Source: Candidatus Methylobacter oryzae | GTDB taxonomy: Bacteria > Pseudomonadota > Gammaproteobacteria > Methylococcales > Methylomonadaceae | NCBI RefSeq assembly: GCF_003994235.2 | Contig: NZ_RYFG02000120.1 | Location: 1 to 64,000, forward strand | Length of the DNA stretch: 64,000 nucleotides | Direction of reading: 5' to 3' | In this document: piece by piece, positions 16,651 through 27,096 of the stretch | Position numbering within the stretch: position 1 is the first letter of the stretch | Layout: each line of letters begins with the position of its first letter | Notes under the pieces: model-generated | Databases searched by the model: none | Told to the model about the DNA's origin: nothing | What the model saw: only the letters and a program-made list of their open reading frames with translations | Made by a program: the position numbers and the translations under genes

Positions 16651-17417
16651 GCGTGCGTTTTAAAGTCGTCATTCCGGCAAGATACGGTTCGACAAGATTA
16701 CCGGGTAAACCGCTGCTGAACATCGCAGGCAAACCGATGATTGCGCATGTTTGCGAACGCGCCCAAGAAGCCGATGCCGACGAAATCATTGTCGCCACCG
16801 ACGATGAGCGAATCTTTCAGGCAGTCGGCAATTTAGGATTTAAAGCAGTGATGACACGCGCCGACCATCAAAGCGGCACGGAAAGAATCGCCGAAGTTGC
16901 AAGACTTTGCGGCTGGGCCGGCGATGATATTATCGTTAATCTGCAAGGCGATGAGCCGCTTATCCCTCCGGCTTATATTCGCGAAACCGCTGAAATATTA
17001 GCCAATCAGCAGCAAGCGGGTATCGCGACGCTCGCTGCAAAAATCATTGATCCTGAAGAGATTTTTAATCCCAACGCGGTCAAAGTGGTTTTAAACCACG
17101 CCGGTTATGCGCTTTATTTTAGCCGTGCGCCGATTCCGTGGGAGCGGGATGCGTTTGGCCGGACTGGCGGGGCGCCTTCCGGGAAATTGCCTTATCTGAG
17201 GCATATCGGCATGTATGCTTATACGGTTGATTTTTTAAATCGCTATTGCCTTTGGGACGCTTCATTGCTTGAATCGGTTGAGTCCCTGGAGCAGCTAAGA
17301 ATACTCTGGCATGGCGAAGCCATTAAGGTCAGCATCGTGGACGAAACACCGGCCGCCGGTGTCGATACCGAAGAAGATTTAATACGCGTGGAGCAAGTAT
17401 TGCGCTTGCACCGCTAG
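16647..17417 (+). CDS. kdsB: 3-deoxy-manno-octulosonate cytidylyltransferase
   Basis: CMP-KDO synthetase of 256 residues, which activates KDO with CTP for lipopolysaccharide inner core synthesis. The N-terminal nucleotide loop [17 protein letters not shown] is complete, followed by ATDDERI, the [10 protein letters not shown] motif with the metal-binding Asp, [12 protein letters not shown] and the C-terminal [14 protein letters not shown]. Length and motif order are typical. It is cotranslated with the Trm112 gene and shows that the organism makes LPS. Confidence 0.97.
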   Translation: MSVRFKVVIPARYGSTRLPGKPLLNIAGKPMIAHVCERAQEADADEIIVATDDERIFQAVGNLGFKAVMTRADHQSGTERIAEVARLCGWAGDDIIVNLQGDEPLIPPAYIRETAEILANQQQAGIATLAAKIIDPEEIFNPNAVKVVLNHAGYALYFSRAPIPWERDAFGRTGGAPSGKLPYLRHIGMYAYTVDFLNRYCLWDASLLESVESLEQLRILWHGEAIKVSIVDETPAAGVDTEEDLIRVEQVLRLHR

Positions 17418-17518
17418 CCGTCCCGGAACTGTTTCGATTTGACATAACGTTTTAATAACAGTAATTTGGGCAACATTTTTTAACTTTTACTTAAACACCG
17501 GTTTTTCAAGAGCAGTCA

Positions 17519-18703
17519 ATGGAAGAATTTCATAGAATAAGTCGTTTACCTCCTTACGTTTTTAACATTGTTACTGATCTGAAAGCTAAGGCGCGTGCAG
17601 CGGGCGAAGATATTATCGATTTCGGCATGGGCAATCCCGATCAAGCCACGCCTGAGCATATCGTCACTAAATTGATTGAATCTGCCCAACGTCCTGATAC
17701 GCACCGTTATTCCGTTTCCAAGGGTATACCTCGGTTAAGAAAGGCCATTTGCACTTGGTATAAAAACCGCTTTGACGTTGATTTGAATCCGGAAACGGAA
17801 GCCATCGTCACGATCGGTTCAAAAGAAGGTTTGGCGCATCTGGCTTTGGCGACCTTGGGGCCCGGCGATGTGGTGCTGGTGCCGAATCCCGCTTATCCGA
17901 TTCATCCTTATGGTGTCGTAATTGCCGGAGCCGATTTAAGGCATGTGCCGATGGTGCCGGGCGGCGATTTTTTCGATGAGTTGCATAAAGCGATTATCGA
18001 TTCATGGCCGAAACCGAAAATGCTGATTCTTAATTTTCCGGGCAATCCGACCAGTCAGTGTGTGGAACTGGATTTCTTCGAAAAAATCATCGCTGTGGCC
18101 AAAGAGCATAATATCTGGGTCGTACAGGATATTGCCTATGCGGACATCGTTTTTGACGGTTACAAAGCGCCGTCGATTCTGCAAGTCGAAGGCGCGAAAG
18201 ACATTGCCGTTGAGTTCTTTTCATTATCAAAAAGCTACAACATGCCGGGCTGGCGTGTCGGTTTTATGTGCGGCAATAAAGAATTGGTCGCTGCTTTGGC
18301 ACGTATTAAATCCTATCTGGATTACGGTACGTTTACGCCGATTCAGATTGCCGCGATTGCAGCGCTGGAAGGTCCTCAGGATTGCGTTGCCGAAATTGCC
18401 GAAATGTACCGGAAAAGACGCGACGTATTGTGCGACGGCTTAACCGCAGCGGGATGGCCGGTTGAAAAACCGAAAGCGACGATGTTTGTTTGGGCGCGTA
18501 TTCCCGAAGCGTATCAGCATATGGGTTCGCTTGAGTTTTCCAAAAAACTGCTGGCGGAAGCCAAAGTGGCGGTCTCGCCGGGTATCGGTTTCGGCCAGCA
18601 TGGCGACGATCATGTCCGCTTCGGCCTGATCGAGAATGAACACCGCACCCGTCAGGCGGTGCGCGGCATACGCAATATGATGAAGAAAGACAAGGTTATA
18701 TAA
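17519..18703 (+). CDS. alaC: Alanine transaminase (AlaC-type aminotransferase)
   Basis: A 394-residue PLP-dependent class I aminotransferase of the AlaC type, which makes alanine from pyruvate and glutamate. N-terminal [19 protein letters not shown] is characteristic, with [32 protein letters not shown] and the PLP lysine in [16 protein letters not shown]. In other gammaproteobacteria this gene also precedes homoserine dehydrogenase, as it does here. The start ATG 17519 follows a weak purine-rich stretch. Confidence 0.93.
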   Translation: MEEFHRISRLPPYVFNIVTDLKAKARAAGEDIIDFGMGNPDQATPEHIVTKLIESAQRPDTHRYSVSKGIPRLRKAICTWYKNRFDVDLNPETEAIVTIGSKEGLAHLALATLGPGDVVLVPNPAYPIHPYGVVIAGADLRHVPMVPGGDFFDELHKAIIDSWPKPKMLILNFPGNPTSQCVELDFFEKIIAVAKEHNIWVVQDIAYADIVFDGYKAPSILQVEGAKDIAVEFFSLSKSYNMPGWRVGFMCGNKELVAALARIKSYLDYGTFTPIQIAAIAALEGPQDCVAEIAEMYRKRRDVLCDGLTAAGWPVEKPKATMFVWARIPEAYQHMGSLEFSKKLLAEAKVAVSPGIGFGQHGDDHVRFGLIENEHRTRQAVRGIRNMMKKDKVI

Positions 18704-18726
18704 GCGGGTTAAATGATAGAGCAGGG

Positions 18727-18830
18727 ATTAGACGGATAAGACGGATTTACACGGATTTTTTAGCCGAAGCTAAGTTTGATTACGCTTTAAAATCAGTGAT
18801 TATCCGTTTAATCCGTGCCATCCGTGTTCC
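18727..18830. repeat. Imperfect inverted repeat R6 built from ACGGAT units
   Basis: The left arm contains ACGGATAAGACGGATTTAC and a third ACGGAT, and the right arm contains the inverse (ATCCGTTTAATCCGTGCC followed by ATCCGT), separated by about 40 bases. A related single arm lies at 21280-21315 after thrC. Such ACGGAT-rich palindromes are common dispersed repeats in bacterial genomes. Location between alaC and hom. Confidence 0.75.
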
Positions 18831-18870
18831 ATTTCTCTTTGAGCAAAATAGTTTTTAACTGGAGTTTGAT

Positions 18871-20181
18871 TTGAAACCGGTAAAAGTAGGTGTATTAGGA
18901 TTAGGTACTGTCGGTGGCGGCACCGTCAATGTGTTGAAGCGCAATGCGGCGGAAATTGCGCGCAGGGCAGGTCGTGAAATTATCATCACTCGCGCCTCGG
19001 CAAAGGATTTAAACAAGCAACGCATTTGCGATACGCAAGGCATCGCTTTAACGACCGATCCTTTTGAAATTATCAACGATCCGGAAATTGAAATCGTTCT
19101 GGAATTGATTGGCGGGGCAGGGCCGGTTAAAGACATGGCGTTAAAAGCCATAGAAAACGGCAAGCATGTCGTTACCGCCAACAAGTCGTTGATTGCGTTG
19201 CACGGTAATGAGATTTTCGCCAAAGCCAGCGAGAAAGGAGTGATCGTTGCTTTTGAAGCCGCTGTTGCCGGCGGCATCCCGATTATCAAGGCAATACGCG
19301 AAGGGCTAAGCGGTAACCAAATCGAATGGCTGGCCGGCATCATTAACGGCACAGGCAATTTCATTCTGACCGAAATGCGCGACAAAGGCCGCGATTTTTC
19401 CGACGTATTGGCCGAAGCGCAAGCCTTGGGTTACGCGGAAGCCGATCCTACTTTCGATGTGGAAGGCATTGATGCCGGCCACAAGCTCACCATTCTGGCT
19501 TCGATTGCTTTCGGCATTCCGTTGCAGTTCGACAAGGTGTTTACCGAAGGTATCACCAAGATTACCCGTACCGACGTCGAGTACGCCGAACAACTGGGTT
19601 ACCGGATTAAACATTTGGGAATCGCCCGCAAAACATCGGAAGGTATCGAGTTAAGAGTGCATCCGACACTGATTCCCGAGCGCCGCCTTATCGCCAATGT
19701 CAACGGCGTGATGAACGCGGTCTTGGTTAAAGGCGATGCGGTCGGTCCTACGCTTTATTACGGAGCCGGCGCCGGAGCAGAGCCTACCGCGTCTTCTGTC
19801 GTTGCCGATGTGATCGATGTGGTCAGGGCTTTAACCAGCGATCCTGAAAACCGGGTGCCGCATTTGGCGTTTCAGGCCGATGCGTTGGCCGACATACCGG
19901 TATTGCCTGCCGATATGTTCCGTACGGCTTACTATTTGCGCCTTCATGCGGAAGACAAGCCGGGCGTTTTGGCTGAAGTAACCCGCATTCTGGCCGAGCA
20001 TCAAATAAGCATCGAAGCCATCAGCCAGAAAGTGCCGCAGGACAATGAAACATCGGTGCCGATTATCATATTGACTCAGGTCACGCTGGAAAAAGAAATG
20101 AATGCAGCTATTGCTGAAATTGAAGCATTACAAACCGTTACCGGTAAAGTTAATCGCATCCGTCTGGAAACTTTGGGATAA
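18871..20181 (+). CDS. hom: Homoserine dehydrogenase
   Basis: A 436-residue monofunctional homoserine dehydrogenase, reducing aspartate semialdehyde to homoserine for threonine and methionine synthesis. It has the Rossmann motif [17 protein letters not shown], the catalytic region [34 protein letters not shown]-like sequence with the catalytic Asp/Lys set, and a C-terminal ACT domain from about residue 350 ([20 protein letters not shown]) that usually mediates threonine feedback. The start is TTG at 18871, preceded by CTGGAG at a suitable distance. thrC follows after 8 bases. Confidence 0.96.
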   Translation: MKPVKVGVLGLGTVGGGTVNVLKRNAAEIARRAGREIIITRASAKDLNKQRICDTQGIALTTDPFEIINDPEIEIVLELIGGAGPVKDMALKAIENGKHVVTANKSLIALHGNEIFAKASEKGVIVAFEAAVAGGIPIIKAIREGLSGNQIEWLAGIINGTGNFILTEMRDKGRDFSDVLAEAQALGYAEADPTFDVEGIDAGHKLTILASIAFGIPLQFDKVFTEGITKITRTDVEYAEQLGYRIKHLGIARKTSEGIELRVHPTLIPERRLIANVNGVMNAVLVKGDAVGPTLYYGAGAGAEPTASSVVADVIDVVRALTSDPENRVPHLAFQADALADIPVLPADMFRTAYYLRLHAEDKPGVLAEVTRILAEHQISIEAISQKVPQDNETSVPIIILTQVTLEKEMNAAIAEIEALQTVTGKVNRIRLETLG

Positions 20182-20189
20182 ATAAAAAC

Positions 20190-21269
20190 ATGTCTAAACA
20201 TAAACACCACATCGGCTTGATCGAACGCTATAGAGACCGCCTGCCGGTTAGCGCAAGCACTCGCATTATCAGCTTGAACGAAGGCAATACGCCGCTGATT
20301 CAATTGCAAAATATCCCCCGATTGATCGGCAAGGACGTCGATATTTATGTCAAATTCGAAGGCCTGAATCCAACCGGTTCGTTTAAAGATCGCGGTATGA
20401 CGATGGCTGTTACCAAAGCGGTGGAAGAGGGCAGCCAAGCTATCATCTGCGCGTCAACCGGCAACACGTCGGCTGCCGCGGCTGCCTACGCGGCAAGAGC
20501 AGGCATTAAAGCTTTCGTGCTGATTCCCGACGGCAAAATCGCCTTGGGCAAGTTGGCGCAAACGTTGATGTACGGTGCTGAAATCATCCAGATTAACGGC
20601 AACTTTGATAAAGGCATGTCGCTGGTAAAAGAAGTGGCCGATCATGCGCCGGTTACTATCGTTAACTCGATTAATCCGTACAGGATCGACGGACAGAAAA
20701 CCGCCGCTTTTGAAATTGTCGACGATCTCGGTTTTGCGCCTGACTATCACTGCCTGCCGGTCGGCAATGCAGGGAATATTACCGCTTATTGGAAAGGTTA
20801 TACCGAGTACGCCACCAGCCGCGTATGCAGTTCACGCCCGGTCATGTGCGGTTATCAAGCGGCTGGAGCCGCGCCATTCCTAGCCGGACACCCTATCGAC
20901 GATCCGGAAACCATAGCCACGGCAATACGCATAGGCAATCCGCAATCCTGGGATTTTGCCTGGGCTGCGCAAAAAGAATCCGGCGGCTGGTTCGACAAGT
21001 TCACCGACGAGCAGATTTTAGCCGCTCATAAAATGCTGTCCCAGTTTGAAGGCATCTTTTGCGAGCCTGCTTCAGCGACTTCATTAGCCGGGGCTTTGCA
21101 TGATATTGGCTCAGGTAAGATTCCTGAAGGTAGCAAGATTGTCTGTACTTTGACCGGCAACGGCTTAAAAGACCCCGATACGGCTATTTCGCAATGCGCT
21201 GCTGCGCATCCTGTCACTATCGATGCCAGTTTGGATGCGGTTAAGCGGGCTATTTTGGATTGTTTGTAA
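20190..21269 (+). CDS. thrC: Threonine synthase
   Basis: A 359-residue PLP enzyme converting O-phosphohomoserine to threonine. The PLP-lysine motif [18 protein letters not shown] and the phosphate loop [14 protein letters not shown] are intact, and the C-terminal [13 protein letters not shown] is characteristic of the shorter bacterial threonine synthases. It is in an operon with hom; homoserine kinase is not in the window. Confidence 0.96.
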   Translation: MSKHKHHIGLIERYRDRLPVSASTRIISLNEGNTPLIQLQNIPRLIGKDVDIYVKFEGLNPTGSFKDRGMTMAVTKAVEEGSQAIICASTGNTSAAAAAYAARAGIKAFVLIPDGKIALGKLAQTLMYGAEIIQINGNFDKGMSLVKEVADHAPVTIVNSINPYRIDGQKTAAFEIVDDLGFAPDYHCLPVGNAGNITAYWKGYTEYATSRVCSSRPVMCGYQAAGAAPFLAGHPIDDPETIATAIRIGNPQSWDFAWAAQKESGGWFDKFTDEQILAAHKMLSQFEGIFCEPASATSLAGALHDIGSGKIPEGSKIVCTLTGNGLKDPDTAISQCAAAHPVTIDASLDAVKRAILDCL

Positions 21270-21279
21270 ATAATAGAAT

Positions 21280-21315
21280 ACGGATGACGCGGATTTAACG
21301 GATTCGCACTGATTA
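21280..21315 (+). repeat. Single-arm copy of repeat R6
   Basis: ACGGATGACGCGGATTTAAC followed by GGATTCGCACTGATT resembles one arm of the inverted repeat at 18727-18830. It lies 10 bases after thrC. Confidence 0.55.
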
Positions 21316-21411
21316 AGCCGATTTTCGATTCGACAGCGTGGACAGGGCATGTTACCTCGTCCAGCCTTGAACACTCCGCATTAAGTAATCAATCAATAAA
21401 GTAGTAATGTA

Positions 21412-21436
21412 AAGCCGACTTTTGTCGGCTTTCTTA
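21412..21436 (+). terminator. Probable rho-independent terminator after hom-thrC
   Basis: Stem AAGCCGAC / GTCGGCTT with a TTTT loop, followed by TCTTATT. It lies 12 bases before the recJ start, so it may separate recJ from the upstream operon or attenuate read-through. Confidence 0.65.
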
Positions 21437-21447
21437 TTGAGAAATCT

Positions 21448-23193
21448 ATGTATTATCAAGGTGTAAAGAAAACCATCGTTAGGCGCACTGTCCCCAAAAA
21501 ACGCTCTACTTTGGGCGAAATGCATCCTGTACTGGAACGTATTTTTCTATCTCGAGGTTTAAGCTCGCAAGCGGACCTGGACAGGACGCTGGCAAAACTG
21601 CCGTCGCCGTGGTTGTTATCGGGCATGGAAGAGATGGTCGGGCATTTAATTGCCGCGATCAACGACCGCCAAAAAATCTGTATTGTCGGCGATTTCGATG
21701 CCGACGGTGCAACCAGTTGTGCGGTGGCTATCAGGGGCTTGCAATTACTGGGCGCGGAAAATGTAACCTTTGTCGTACCGAACCGCTTCGAATACGGCTA
21801 CGGTTTGACGCCTGAAATTGTCGAGCTGGTTAAACAGCAAAATCCCGATCTGATTATTACCGTTGATAACGGCATATCGAGCATAGACGGGGTCAGGGTT
21901 GCCAAAGAGCTGGGCATGAAAGTCCTGATTACCGATCATCATTTGCCGGGCCATGAACTGCCTGCTGCCGACGCTATTGTTAATCCCAATCTGGTCGACG
22001 ACAAGTTTCCCAGTGGTACGCTTGCCGGTGTTGGGGTTATTTTTTATGTGCTAATGGCTTTAAGAAGCCGGTTAAGGGAACAGAACTGGTTTGAGCAACA
22101 TCAAGTTGAAGAGCCTAACCTTGCCCAGCTGCTTGATTATGTCGCGTTGGGCACGGTTGCCGACGTGGTGGCGTTGGATAAAATCAACCGGGCCTTGGTG
22201 TATCAAGGCTTATTGAGAATACGCACGAGGCGCGCCCATCCGGGTATAAATGCGCTTATTGAAGTGTCGGGCAGAAGGCCTGAGGCTATCTTGGCTTCCG
22301 ATTTGGGCTTTGCATTGGGACCACGGCTTAACGCGGCGGGCCGCATGGACGATATGTCGCTGGGGATTCAATGCTTGTTAACCGATGATGTTGAACTGGC
22401 AAAAACAATCGCGCAGCAGCTTGACGAGCTGAATAACGATCGCAAGGAAGTCGAAGGGCAAATGAAAAACGAAGCGATAGCTTTGTTGGGCGAGATGAAA
22501 CAGCTCGATGAACACCATTTACCGGCGGGCGTCTGCTTATTCGATGCGAGCTGGCACCAAGGCGTTATCGGTATTTTGGCGTCGCGAATTAAAGATCAAT
22601 TGCATCGTCCGGTCATTGCTTTTGCGCCTGCCGGAAAAGATCAGATAAAAGGCTCTGCGCGCTCAATTCCCGGTGTCCATATTCGTGATGTACTGAGCGA
22701 TATTGCCGCGTTGCATCCTAAATTGCTGAGCAAGTTCGGCGGTCATGCGATGGCTGCGGGCATGAGTTTGAGAATGCGCGACTATCCGCCGTTTGCATTG
22801 GCTTTTGATGAGATGGTTAGGAAGCGTTTGGTTGCTATCGATCTGGAACAAAAAATCTATTCCGATGGGGAATTGAGTGAACAGGAAATGACTATTGAGT
22901 TTGCGGATCTATTGCAAAACGCCGGCACTTGGGGGCAGGAGTTTCCCGAGCCTGCTTTTGACGGGGTTTTTGATGTAATTCAATCGCGCATCGTCGGACA
23001 GCGGCATCTTAAGTTGGTATTGAGAAAACCGTTTGGCGAGTTATTAATCGACGCAATTGCTTTTTATGTCGACAAGCCGGAAAGTTGGTTAGGCTTGCGT
23101 CATATTAAGGCGGTTTATAAGCTGGACGTTAATGAGTTCAGGGGGAATCGCAACGTGCAGTTTATAGTGCAATACCTGGAAAAAATTGCATAA
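21448..23193 (+). CDS. recJ: Single-stranded-DNA-specific 5'-3' exonuclease
   Basis: RecJ nuclease, 581 residues, acting in recombination and mismatch repair. DHH-domain motifs are intact: VGDFDADGATSCAVA, VDNGISS, TDHHLPG and the LDYVALGTVADVV region; the DHHA1 part shows SWHQGVIGILASRIK and KFGGHAMAAGMSL. The C-terminal OB-like domain ends QFIVQYLEKIA. Length is typical. Confidence 0.96.
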   Translation: MYYQGVKKTIVRRTVPKKRSTLGEMHPVLERIFLSRGLSSQADLDRTLAKLPSPWLLSGMEEMVGHLIAAINDRQKICIVGDFDADGATSCAVAIRGLQLLGAENVTFVVPNRFEYGYGLTPEIVELVKQQNPDLIITVDNGISSIDGVRVAKELGMKVLITDHHLPGHELPAADAIVNPNLVDDKFPSGTLAGVGVIFYVLMALRSRLREQNWFEQHQVEEPNLAQLLDYVALGTVADVVALDKINRALVYQGLLRIRTRRAHPGINALIEVSGRRPEAILASDLGFALGPRLNAAGRMDDMSLGIQCLLTDDVELAKTIAQQLDELNNDRKEVEGQMKNEAIALLGEMKQLDEHHLPAGVCLFDASWHQGVIGILASRIKDQLHRPVIAFAPAGKDQIKGSARSIPGVHIRDVLSDIAALHPKLLSKFGGHAMAAGMSLRMRDYPPFALAFDEMVRKRLVAIDLEQKIYSDGELSEQEMTIEFADLLQNAGTWGQEFPEPAFDGVFDVIQSRIVGQRHLKLVLRKPFGELLIDAIAFYVDKPESWLGLRHIKAVYKLDVNEFRGNRNVQFIVQYLEKIA

Positions 23194-23219
23194 AAAAGGG
23201 CGGAGTGTCCGCCCTTTTT
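23192..23219. terminator. Bidirectional rho-independent terminator
   Basis: Stem GGGCGGA (23198-23204), loop GTG, TCCGCCC (23208-23214), then TTTTT, with AAAAAA on the other side. It serves recJ on the plus strand and the parvulin gene on the minus strand. Confidence 0.93.
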
Positions 23220-23232
23220 GTTTATCGTAATA

Positions 23233-24330
23233 TTATTTTTTTGTTTCTGCCGGTGCTGCTGGAGCAGGTTCGGCTGCTTTAGCGGGTTCTTCGGTTTTGG
23301 CCGGTTCTGCCGCAGCAGGAGCGGCCGGTTTTTCTTCAGCTGTCGCCGGAGCTTTTTCAGTTGCGGCGCCTTCAGCTGCTTTAGCAGGCTCAGCCGCAGC
23401 GGGGGCTTGAGTTGTTGGCGCAGCTTCTGTCGCCGGAGCTGCGGGTTCCGCGGCCGGAGCGGCTTTTGGCGGTTCTTCGGTTAGCGGCACCAATACTTCT
23501 ACTTTTGCTTGTTTACGCAGTGTTTCGATCATTTCTTGAACTTTTTTGCGTTGCAAGAAAGGCGTCAGCTGTTCTTTAACCGCTTCCAATGGTGGAGGCG
23601 TTACCGGACGAGACTCTTCTCTTAAAATAACATGGTAACCGAATTGGGTCTTAACAGGTTCTTTGGTGTATTTACCATTTTCCAGTGCAGCAACTGCTTC
23701 GGAGAATGGGGCAACCATTTGCGCGGGAGAAAACCAGCCTAAGTCGCCGCCGTTTTGAGATTCTTTAGCATCCAATGAGTTTTTATTGGCCAATTTGGCA
23801 AAATCCGCGCCCTTATCCAACTCGGCGATCAGCTTTTTAGCTTCAGCTTCGGTTTTAACCAGGATATGACGCGCTTTAAATTCGGTGCCTTTTTCAGCGG
23901 CTACTTTGCTGTCGTATTCGGCTTTGACTTCTGCGTCGGTTACCGGGTTGGCTTTGATGAAGTTTTGCAGATCGGCTTGAGTTAACAGCGCTTTTTTAGC
24001 AGCTTCAAGTTGGGCAATGAATTCAGGTGATTTATCCAGTTGTTTTTGTTTCGCGTCTTGAATCAGTAATTCACGTTGAACGAGTTCTTCAACCAATTTT
24101 TCCTTAGGAAATGTTTGTCCGTGGCTACGCTCGGCGATTTCCTTTTCCAGCGTTTCCAATGCTGATTTAGGGATATACTGGCCGTTGACTTCCGCAACAG
24201 CATCGGCTTTATCAACGGTAGGCGTAGCCGTTGCAGCTGGAGAGCTGCTGGTAGTGTCAGTAGCTTTTTCTTGATTACAACCGGCAATCAATGCCGTGCC
24301 GACAACAAGTAAGGGGATGAATTTTTTCAT
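23233..24330 (-). CDS. Parvulin-type peptidyl-prolyl isomerase lipoprotein with low-complexity tail
   Basis: A 365-residue PpiC/SurA-like foldase. The signal peptide ends with lipobox LIAGC (Cys about 18), so it is probably a membrane-anchored periplasmic lipoprotein. A SurA-N-like helical region (about 45-125) precedes the parvulin domain (about 150-245: FKARHILVKTEAEAKKL, NGGDLGWFSPAQMV, TQFGYHVILREE). From about residue 285 the chain is almost entirely Ala, Pro, Glu, Thr and Lys, unlike typical members. It begins one base after the bolA stop and is the last gene of the yciB-yciI-bolA unit. Confidence 0.9.
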   Translation of the reverse strand: MKKFIPLLVVGTALIAGCNQEKATDTTSSSPAATATPTVDKADAVAEVNGQYIPKSALETLEKEIAERSHGQTFPKEKLVEELVQRELLIQDAKQKQLDKSPEFIAQLEAAKKALLTQADLQNFIKANPVTDAEVKAEYDSKVAAEKGTEFKARHILVKTEAEAKKLIAELDKGADFAKLANKNSLDAKESQNGGDLGWFSPAQMVAPFSEAVAALENGKYTKEPVKTQFGYHVILREESRPVTPPPLEAVKEQLTPFLQRKKVQEMIETLRKQAKVEVLVPLTEEPPKAAPAAEPAAPATEAAPTTQAPAAAEPAKAAEGAATEKAPATAEEKPAAPAAAEPAKTEEPAKAAEPAPAAPAETKK

Positions 24331-24609
24331 TTAGAATCTTCCTTTATTTTCTTCAGAGGGTGAGAGAGCATTAATGCCTAAGGCATGAATTTGTTGTTTC
24401 ATCATGTCGCCCAGCGCATTATAAATAAGCTGGTGCCGCTGAACTAAAGATCTTCCTTCAAAAGCTTCAGCAACAATAGTGACATGATAATGACCGCCGC
24501 CGCTACGTGCACCGGCATGTCCGGCATGAGCCGCACTGTTATCGATGATTTCCAGGAGTTCGGGTTTAAAAGCATCGTTTAACAGCTGTCTAATTAATTC
24601 GGATGTCAT
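24331..24609 (-). CDS. bolA: BolA family protein
   Basis: A 92-residue BolA/IbaG-type protein, a regulator or iron-sulfur cluster partner of monothiol glutaredoxins. It shows the helix-turn-helix-like core [17 protein letters not shown] followed by [18 protein letters not shown] and ends [13 protein letters not shown]. The start overlaps the yciI stop by 4 bases. Confidence 0.9.
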   Translation of the reverse strand: MTSELIRQLLNDAFKPELLEIIDNSAAHAGHAGARSGGGHYHVTIVAEAFEGRSLVQRHQLIYNALGDMMKQQIHALGINALSPSEENKGRF

Positions 24610-24908
24610 TGTGGAAAGACCTTTTTAAATGGTTTAACGGTAACCTTGGCGTAAACCCCGGCGCCAACGTAAGGATCAACGTCCGCCCATTGCTGAGCAT
24701 CTGTCAGGCTATCGAATTCGGCAACCACCAAGCTGCCGGTAAAGCCGGCCTCTCCGGGGTTGTCGCTATCGATTGCGGGATGGGGGCCTGCGAGAACCAA
24801 TCGCCCTGCATCCTGTAGTTCCTGCAGCCGTTTAAGATGCGCTGGACGCACGGAAAGTCTCTTCTCCAGACTATTTGCTATATCTTCACTGATAATCGCG
24901 TATAACAC
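24606..24908 (-). CDS. YciI family protein
   Basis: A 100-residue YCII-domain protein: [20 protein letters not shown], the conserved [23 protein letters not shown] and [20 protein letters not shown] with the last conserved DPYVGAGVY. Its biochemical role is unknown. It lies between yciB (3-base gap) and bolA (4-base overlap), a common gammaproteobacterial arrangement. Confidence 0.92.
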   Translation of the reverse strand: MLYAIISEDIANSLEKRLSVRPAHLKRLQELQDAGRLVLAGPHPAIDSDNPGEAGFTGSLVVAEFDSLTDAQQWADVDPYVGAGVYAKVTVKPFKKVFPQ

Positions 24909-24911
24909 GTT

Positions 24912-25448
24912 TTATTCCTCTGTATCGGGGATATATTTATATAAGAAAATCACTTGCAGCAAAATAAAAACGACCATTAAGGCCGGTACGCCAAATGTCT
25001 TAAACGTAACCCAATCATCGGTATCGTAATTGTACATTACGTAGATATTAATGAAGCCTACGCTGAGAAAAAAGCAGCCCCATAAGGTATTTAACCGTCT
25101 CCACACTAAGGAAGGCAGGGTCAAATTGGCGGACAGCATTTTTTCAATGAACGGTTTTTTACCGATGAACTGGCTACCCAGAAAGGCTACGCCAAACAGC
25201 CATTCAATGATGGATAGTTTCCATTTAATGAATTGCTCGTTTTGTAAATAAAGGGTTGCGCCGCCCATTACTAAAATCAACCCCAGGGTAATCCATTGCA
25301 TGGTCTCAACCTTTCGGTATTTAAACCAGGCATAGGCTACTTGAACAATGGTTGCCGCAATGACAACGGCGGTGGCGACGTAAATATCGTAAAGCTTAAA
25401 CGCAATAAAAAATAAGAGTATAGGAAAAAACTCGAAAAGTTGTTTCAT
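24912..25448 (-). CDS. yciB: Inner membrane-spanning protein YciB (septation protein A)
   Basis: A 178-residue inner membrane protein of the YciB/IspZ family, involved in envelope integrity and division. MKQLFEFFPILLFFIAFKLY with the following helices and KPFIEKMLSANLTLPSLVWR, then LNTLWGCFFLSVGFINIYV, match the family throughout. It is the first gene of the yciB-yciI-bolA-parvulin operon. Confidence 0.94.
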   Translation of the reverse strand: MKQLFEFFPILLFFIAFKLYDIYVATAVVIAATIVQVAYAWFKYRKVETMQWITLGLILVMGGATLYLQNEQFIKWKLSIIEWLFGVAFLGSQFIGKKPFIEKMLSANLTLPSLVWRRLNTLWGCFFLSVGFINIYVMYNYDTDDWVTFKTFGVPALMVVFILLQVIFLYKYIPDTEE

Positions 25449-25469
25449 AGTAGCAGAGAGTAGGGGTGA

Positions 25470-25790
25470 CTAGGCGTAAGCATCTATTCCTGTAATCAAT
25501 TGAGCACGTTGCTCCTGTTGCAGTGCATTGAATTCCTGGGTATAGGCGGAAAGTGCTCTTAAAGTTCGTGAATCGGTCGGTTTAATAAGGTTATCTTGGC
25601 CTGATAAATCAACGGCCGCAACAGTATCCAACGCTTTTTTAATCTCTTCGGGCGAAGAGGGTTTATTGGTGTTTTTGTTTTGGGTATCGGTTAGTTCGTT
25701 CGGGTCTTTATTTTGCGCGCTATCGTTCCTGCCAGTTTTCTGGTTAAGGCCTATAGGCGAAAAAGTTAACGATGAACTATGAATTTTCAT
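25470..25790 (-). CDS. Small hypothetical protein
   Basis: About 106 residues from ATG 25790 (114 from the earlier start at 25814). Not recognised. It is hydrophilic, with an Asn/Lys/Thr-rich N-terminal half and a conserved-looking end (DSRTLRALSAYTQEFNALQQ then GIDAYA). It has no signal peptide or helix. It lies 22 bases upstream of yciB on the same strand and may belong to that operon. Confidence 0.6.
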   Translation of the reverse strand: MKIHSSSLTFSPIGLNQKTGRNDSAQNKDPNELTDTQNKNTNKPSSPEEIKKALDTVAAVDLSGQDNLIKPTDSRTLRALSAYTQEFNALQQEQRAQLITGIDAYA

Positions 25791-25909
25791 ATTTAGAAAC
25801 GAGTTGTTACACAAATCTAACTATCAGTCCATTGTAAAATCTTTATCAAGGAATGTACATGCTTGAATAACTGTTTCTGCTAGAATAGCGGTTATTTTTG
25901 GAGGAATCA

Positions 25910-26212
25910 GTGAGTAAACACGCACAAACCGAATTAGAAGCAGCCGCCTTCAGACGATTAGTGAGCCATTTACAACAGCATACCGAAGTTCAAAATATCG
26001 ACTTAATGATATTGGCCGATTTTTGCAGAAACTGTCTGGCTAAATGGTACGCGGCCGCGGCAGTAGAGCAGGGTGTCGATATCGATTATGAACAGGCCAG
26101 GGAGATTGTTTATGGCATGCCGTATAATGAATGGAAAGATAAATTCCAAACGGACGCGACGCCGGAACAATTGGCCGCTTTCGAACGTAAACAACAAGCC
26201 AAATTAAAATGA
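25910..26212 (+). CDS. DUF1244 family protein
   Basis: A 100-residue DUF1244 protein with the family sequence FRRLVSHLQQHTEVQNIDLM, FCRNCLAKWY and GMPYNEWKDK. GTG 25910 is taken as the start because GGAGGA sits 8-13 bases upstream; the frame could extend to TTG 25898. An extended -10-like TGCTAGAAT lies near 25879. It overlaps the methyltransferase gene by 4 bases. Confidence 0.9.
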   Translation: MSKHAQTELEAAAFRRLVSHLQQHTEVQNIDLMILADFCRNCLAKWYAAAAVEQGVDIDYEQAREIVYGMPYNEWKDKFQTDATPEQLAAFERKQQAKLK

Positions 26213-26949
26213 CAGACAAAACGCAATATGACGCCATGTTTTCAGGCGTGATCGGACAAGATTACGAACTGCTTAACCTCATTTGTCCTTTAGCAACGCA
26301 AATGAGCCGCTTAGTTGGTGAGGCAGCCGCCGGATACTCCGTAAAAACAACCGGTAATCTAAATGTTGTTGAGTTAGGCGGAGGGACCGGCATTACCTCC
26401 TTGTCGCTATTAACCGCATCGGATAAATTTAATATCTTGAGCATTGATAACGAACCGGTTATGCAGGAGCAGGCCAAAAAGCATCTGCATAAATGGGTCG
26501 TAGAAGGGAATCTGGCTTTTTGCGGCGATGACGCGTTGACGGCGTTAAAGAATATCGCAACCGACAGTGTTGATATTGTGGCTTCGGCTTATACCTTGCA
26601 TAACTTTCTCGATACGTATCGTGAGCAGGTTATTCAGGAAATTTTCAGGGTGTTAAAGCCAGGCGGCCAATTTATTAACGGCGACCGTTACGGCTTGGAT
26701 GATATTTCCAAGCATACGCGAATCATTCAGCAGGAAGTCGCTGGTTATTTCAAGGTGCTAACACGGATTAACAAATTAGAAGTTCTGGAACATTGGATAG
26801 TGCATTTGTTTGGCGATGAATCGGAAAACCATGTTATGCGTGAGTCGGTAGCACTCACTCAGCTACGGAATGCAGGATTCTCGGATATTAATCTTAGCCA
26901 TAGACTTGAAGTCAATGCCTTGGTTACAGCTACGAAGCCCGGTTTATAA
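26209..26949 (+). CDS. Class I SAM-dependent methyltransferase
   Basis: A 246-residue methyltransferase with motif I VVELGGGTGITSLSL, acidic residue IDNEPV, motif in FCGDDALTALK and the post-I region VLKPGGQFINGDRYG. The substrate is unknown. It is coupled to the DUF1244 gene by an ATGA overlap. The stop codon TAA at 26947-26949 falls on the first bases of repeat R1 copy C, so the repeat may have set the present C-terminus; the last residues are YKPGL-like and unremarkable. Confidence 0.88.
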   Translation: MTDKTQYDAMFSGVIGQDYELLNLICPLATQMSRLVGEAAAGYSVKTTGNLNVVELGGGTGITSLSLLTASDKFNILSIDNEPVMQEQAKKHLHKWVVEGNLAFCGDDALTALKNIATDSVDIVASAYTLHNFLDTYREQVIQEIFRVLKPGGQFINGDRYGLDDISKHTRIIQQEVAGYFKVLTRINKLEVLEHWIVHLFGDESENHVMRESVALTQLRNAGFSDINLSHRLEVNALVTATKPGL

Positions 26950-27004
26950 AGCTGAGTTGAGCAGCTTGTCTGCTCAAACGAAACTTATGCCCTTTGGGTA
27001 TAAA
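26948..27004 (+). repeat. Palindromic repeat R1, copy C
   Basis: Complete copy directly after the methyltransferase stop, with stem GAGCAG...CTGCTC (a compensated change in both arms relative to GAGCGG/CCGCTC of copies A and B) and the end TTATGCCCTTTGGGTATAAA. The paired substitution supports selection on the hairpin. Confidence 0.92.
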
Positions 27005-27096
27005 ATTATTTAAATACTAGACAAGCGTAAAGCCGAATATCGAGGTGCTTTTACGGAAAAATAATTAATGAGCCCGTATCAAGGAAGCTATATAAA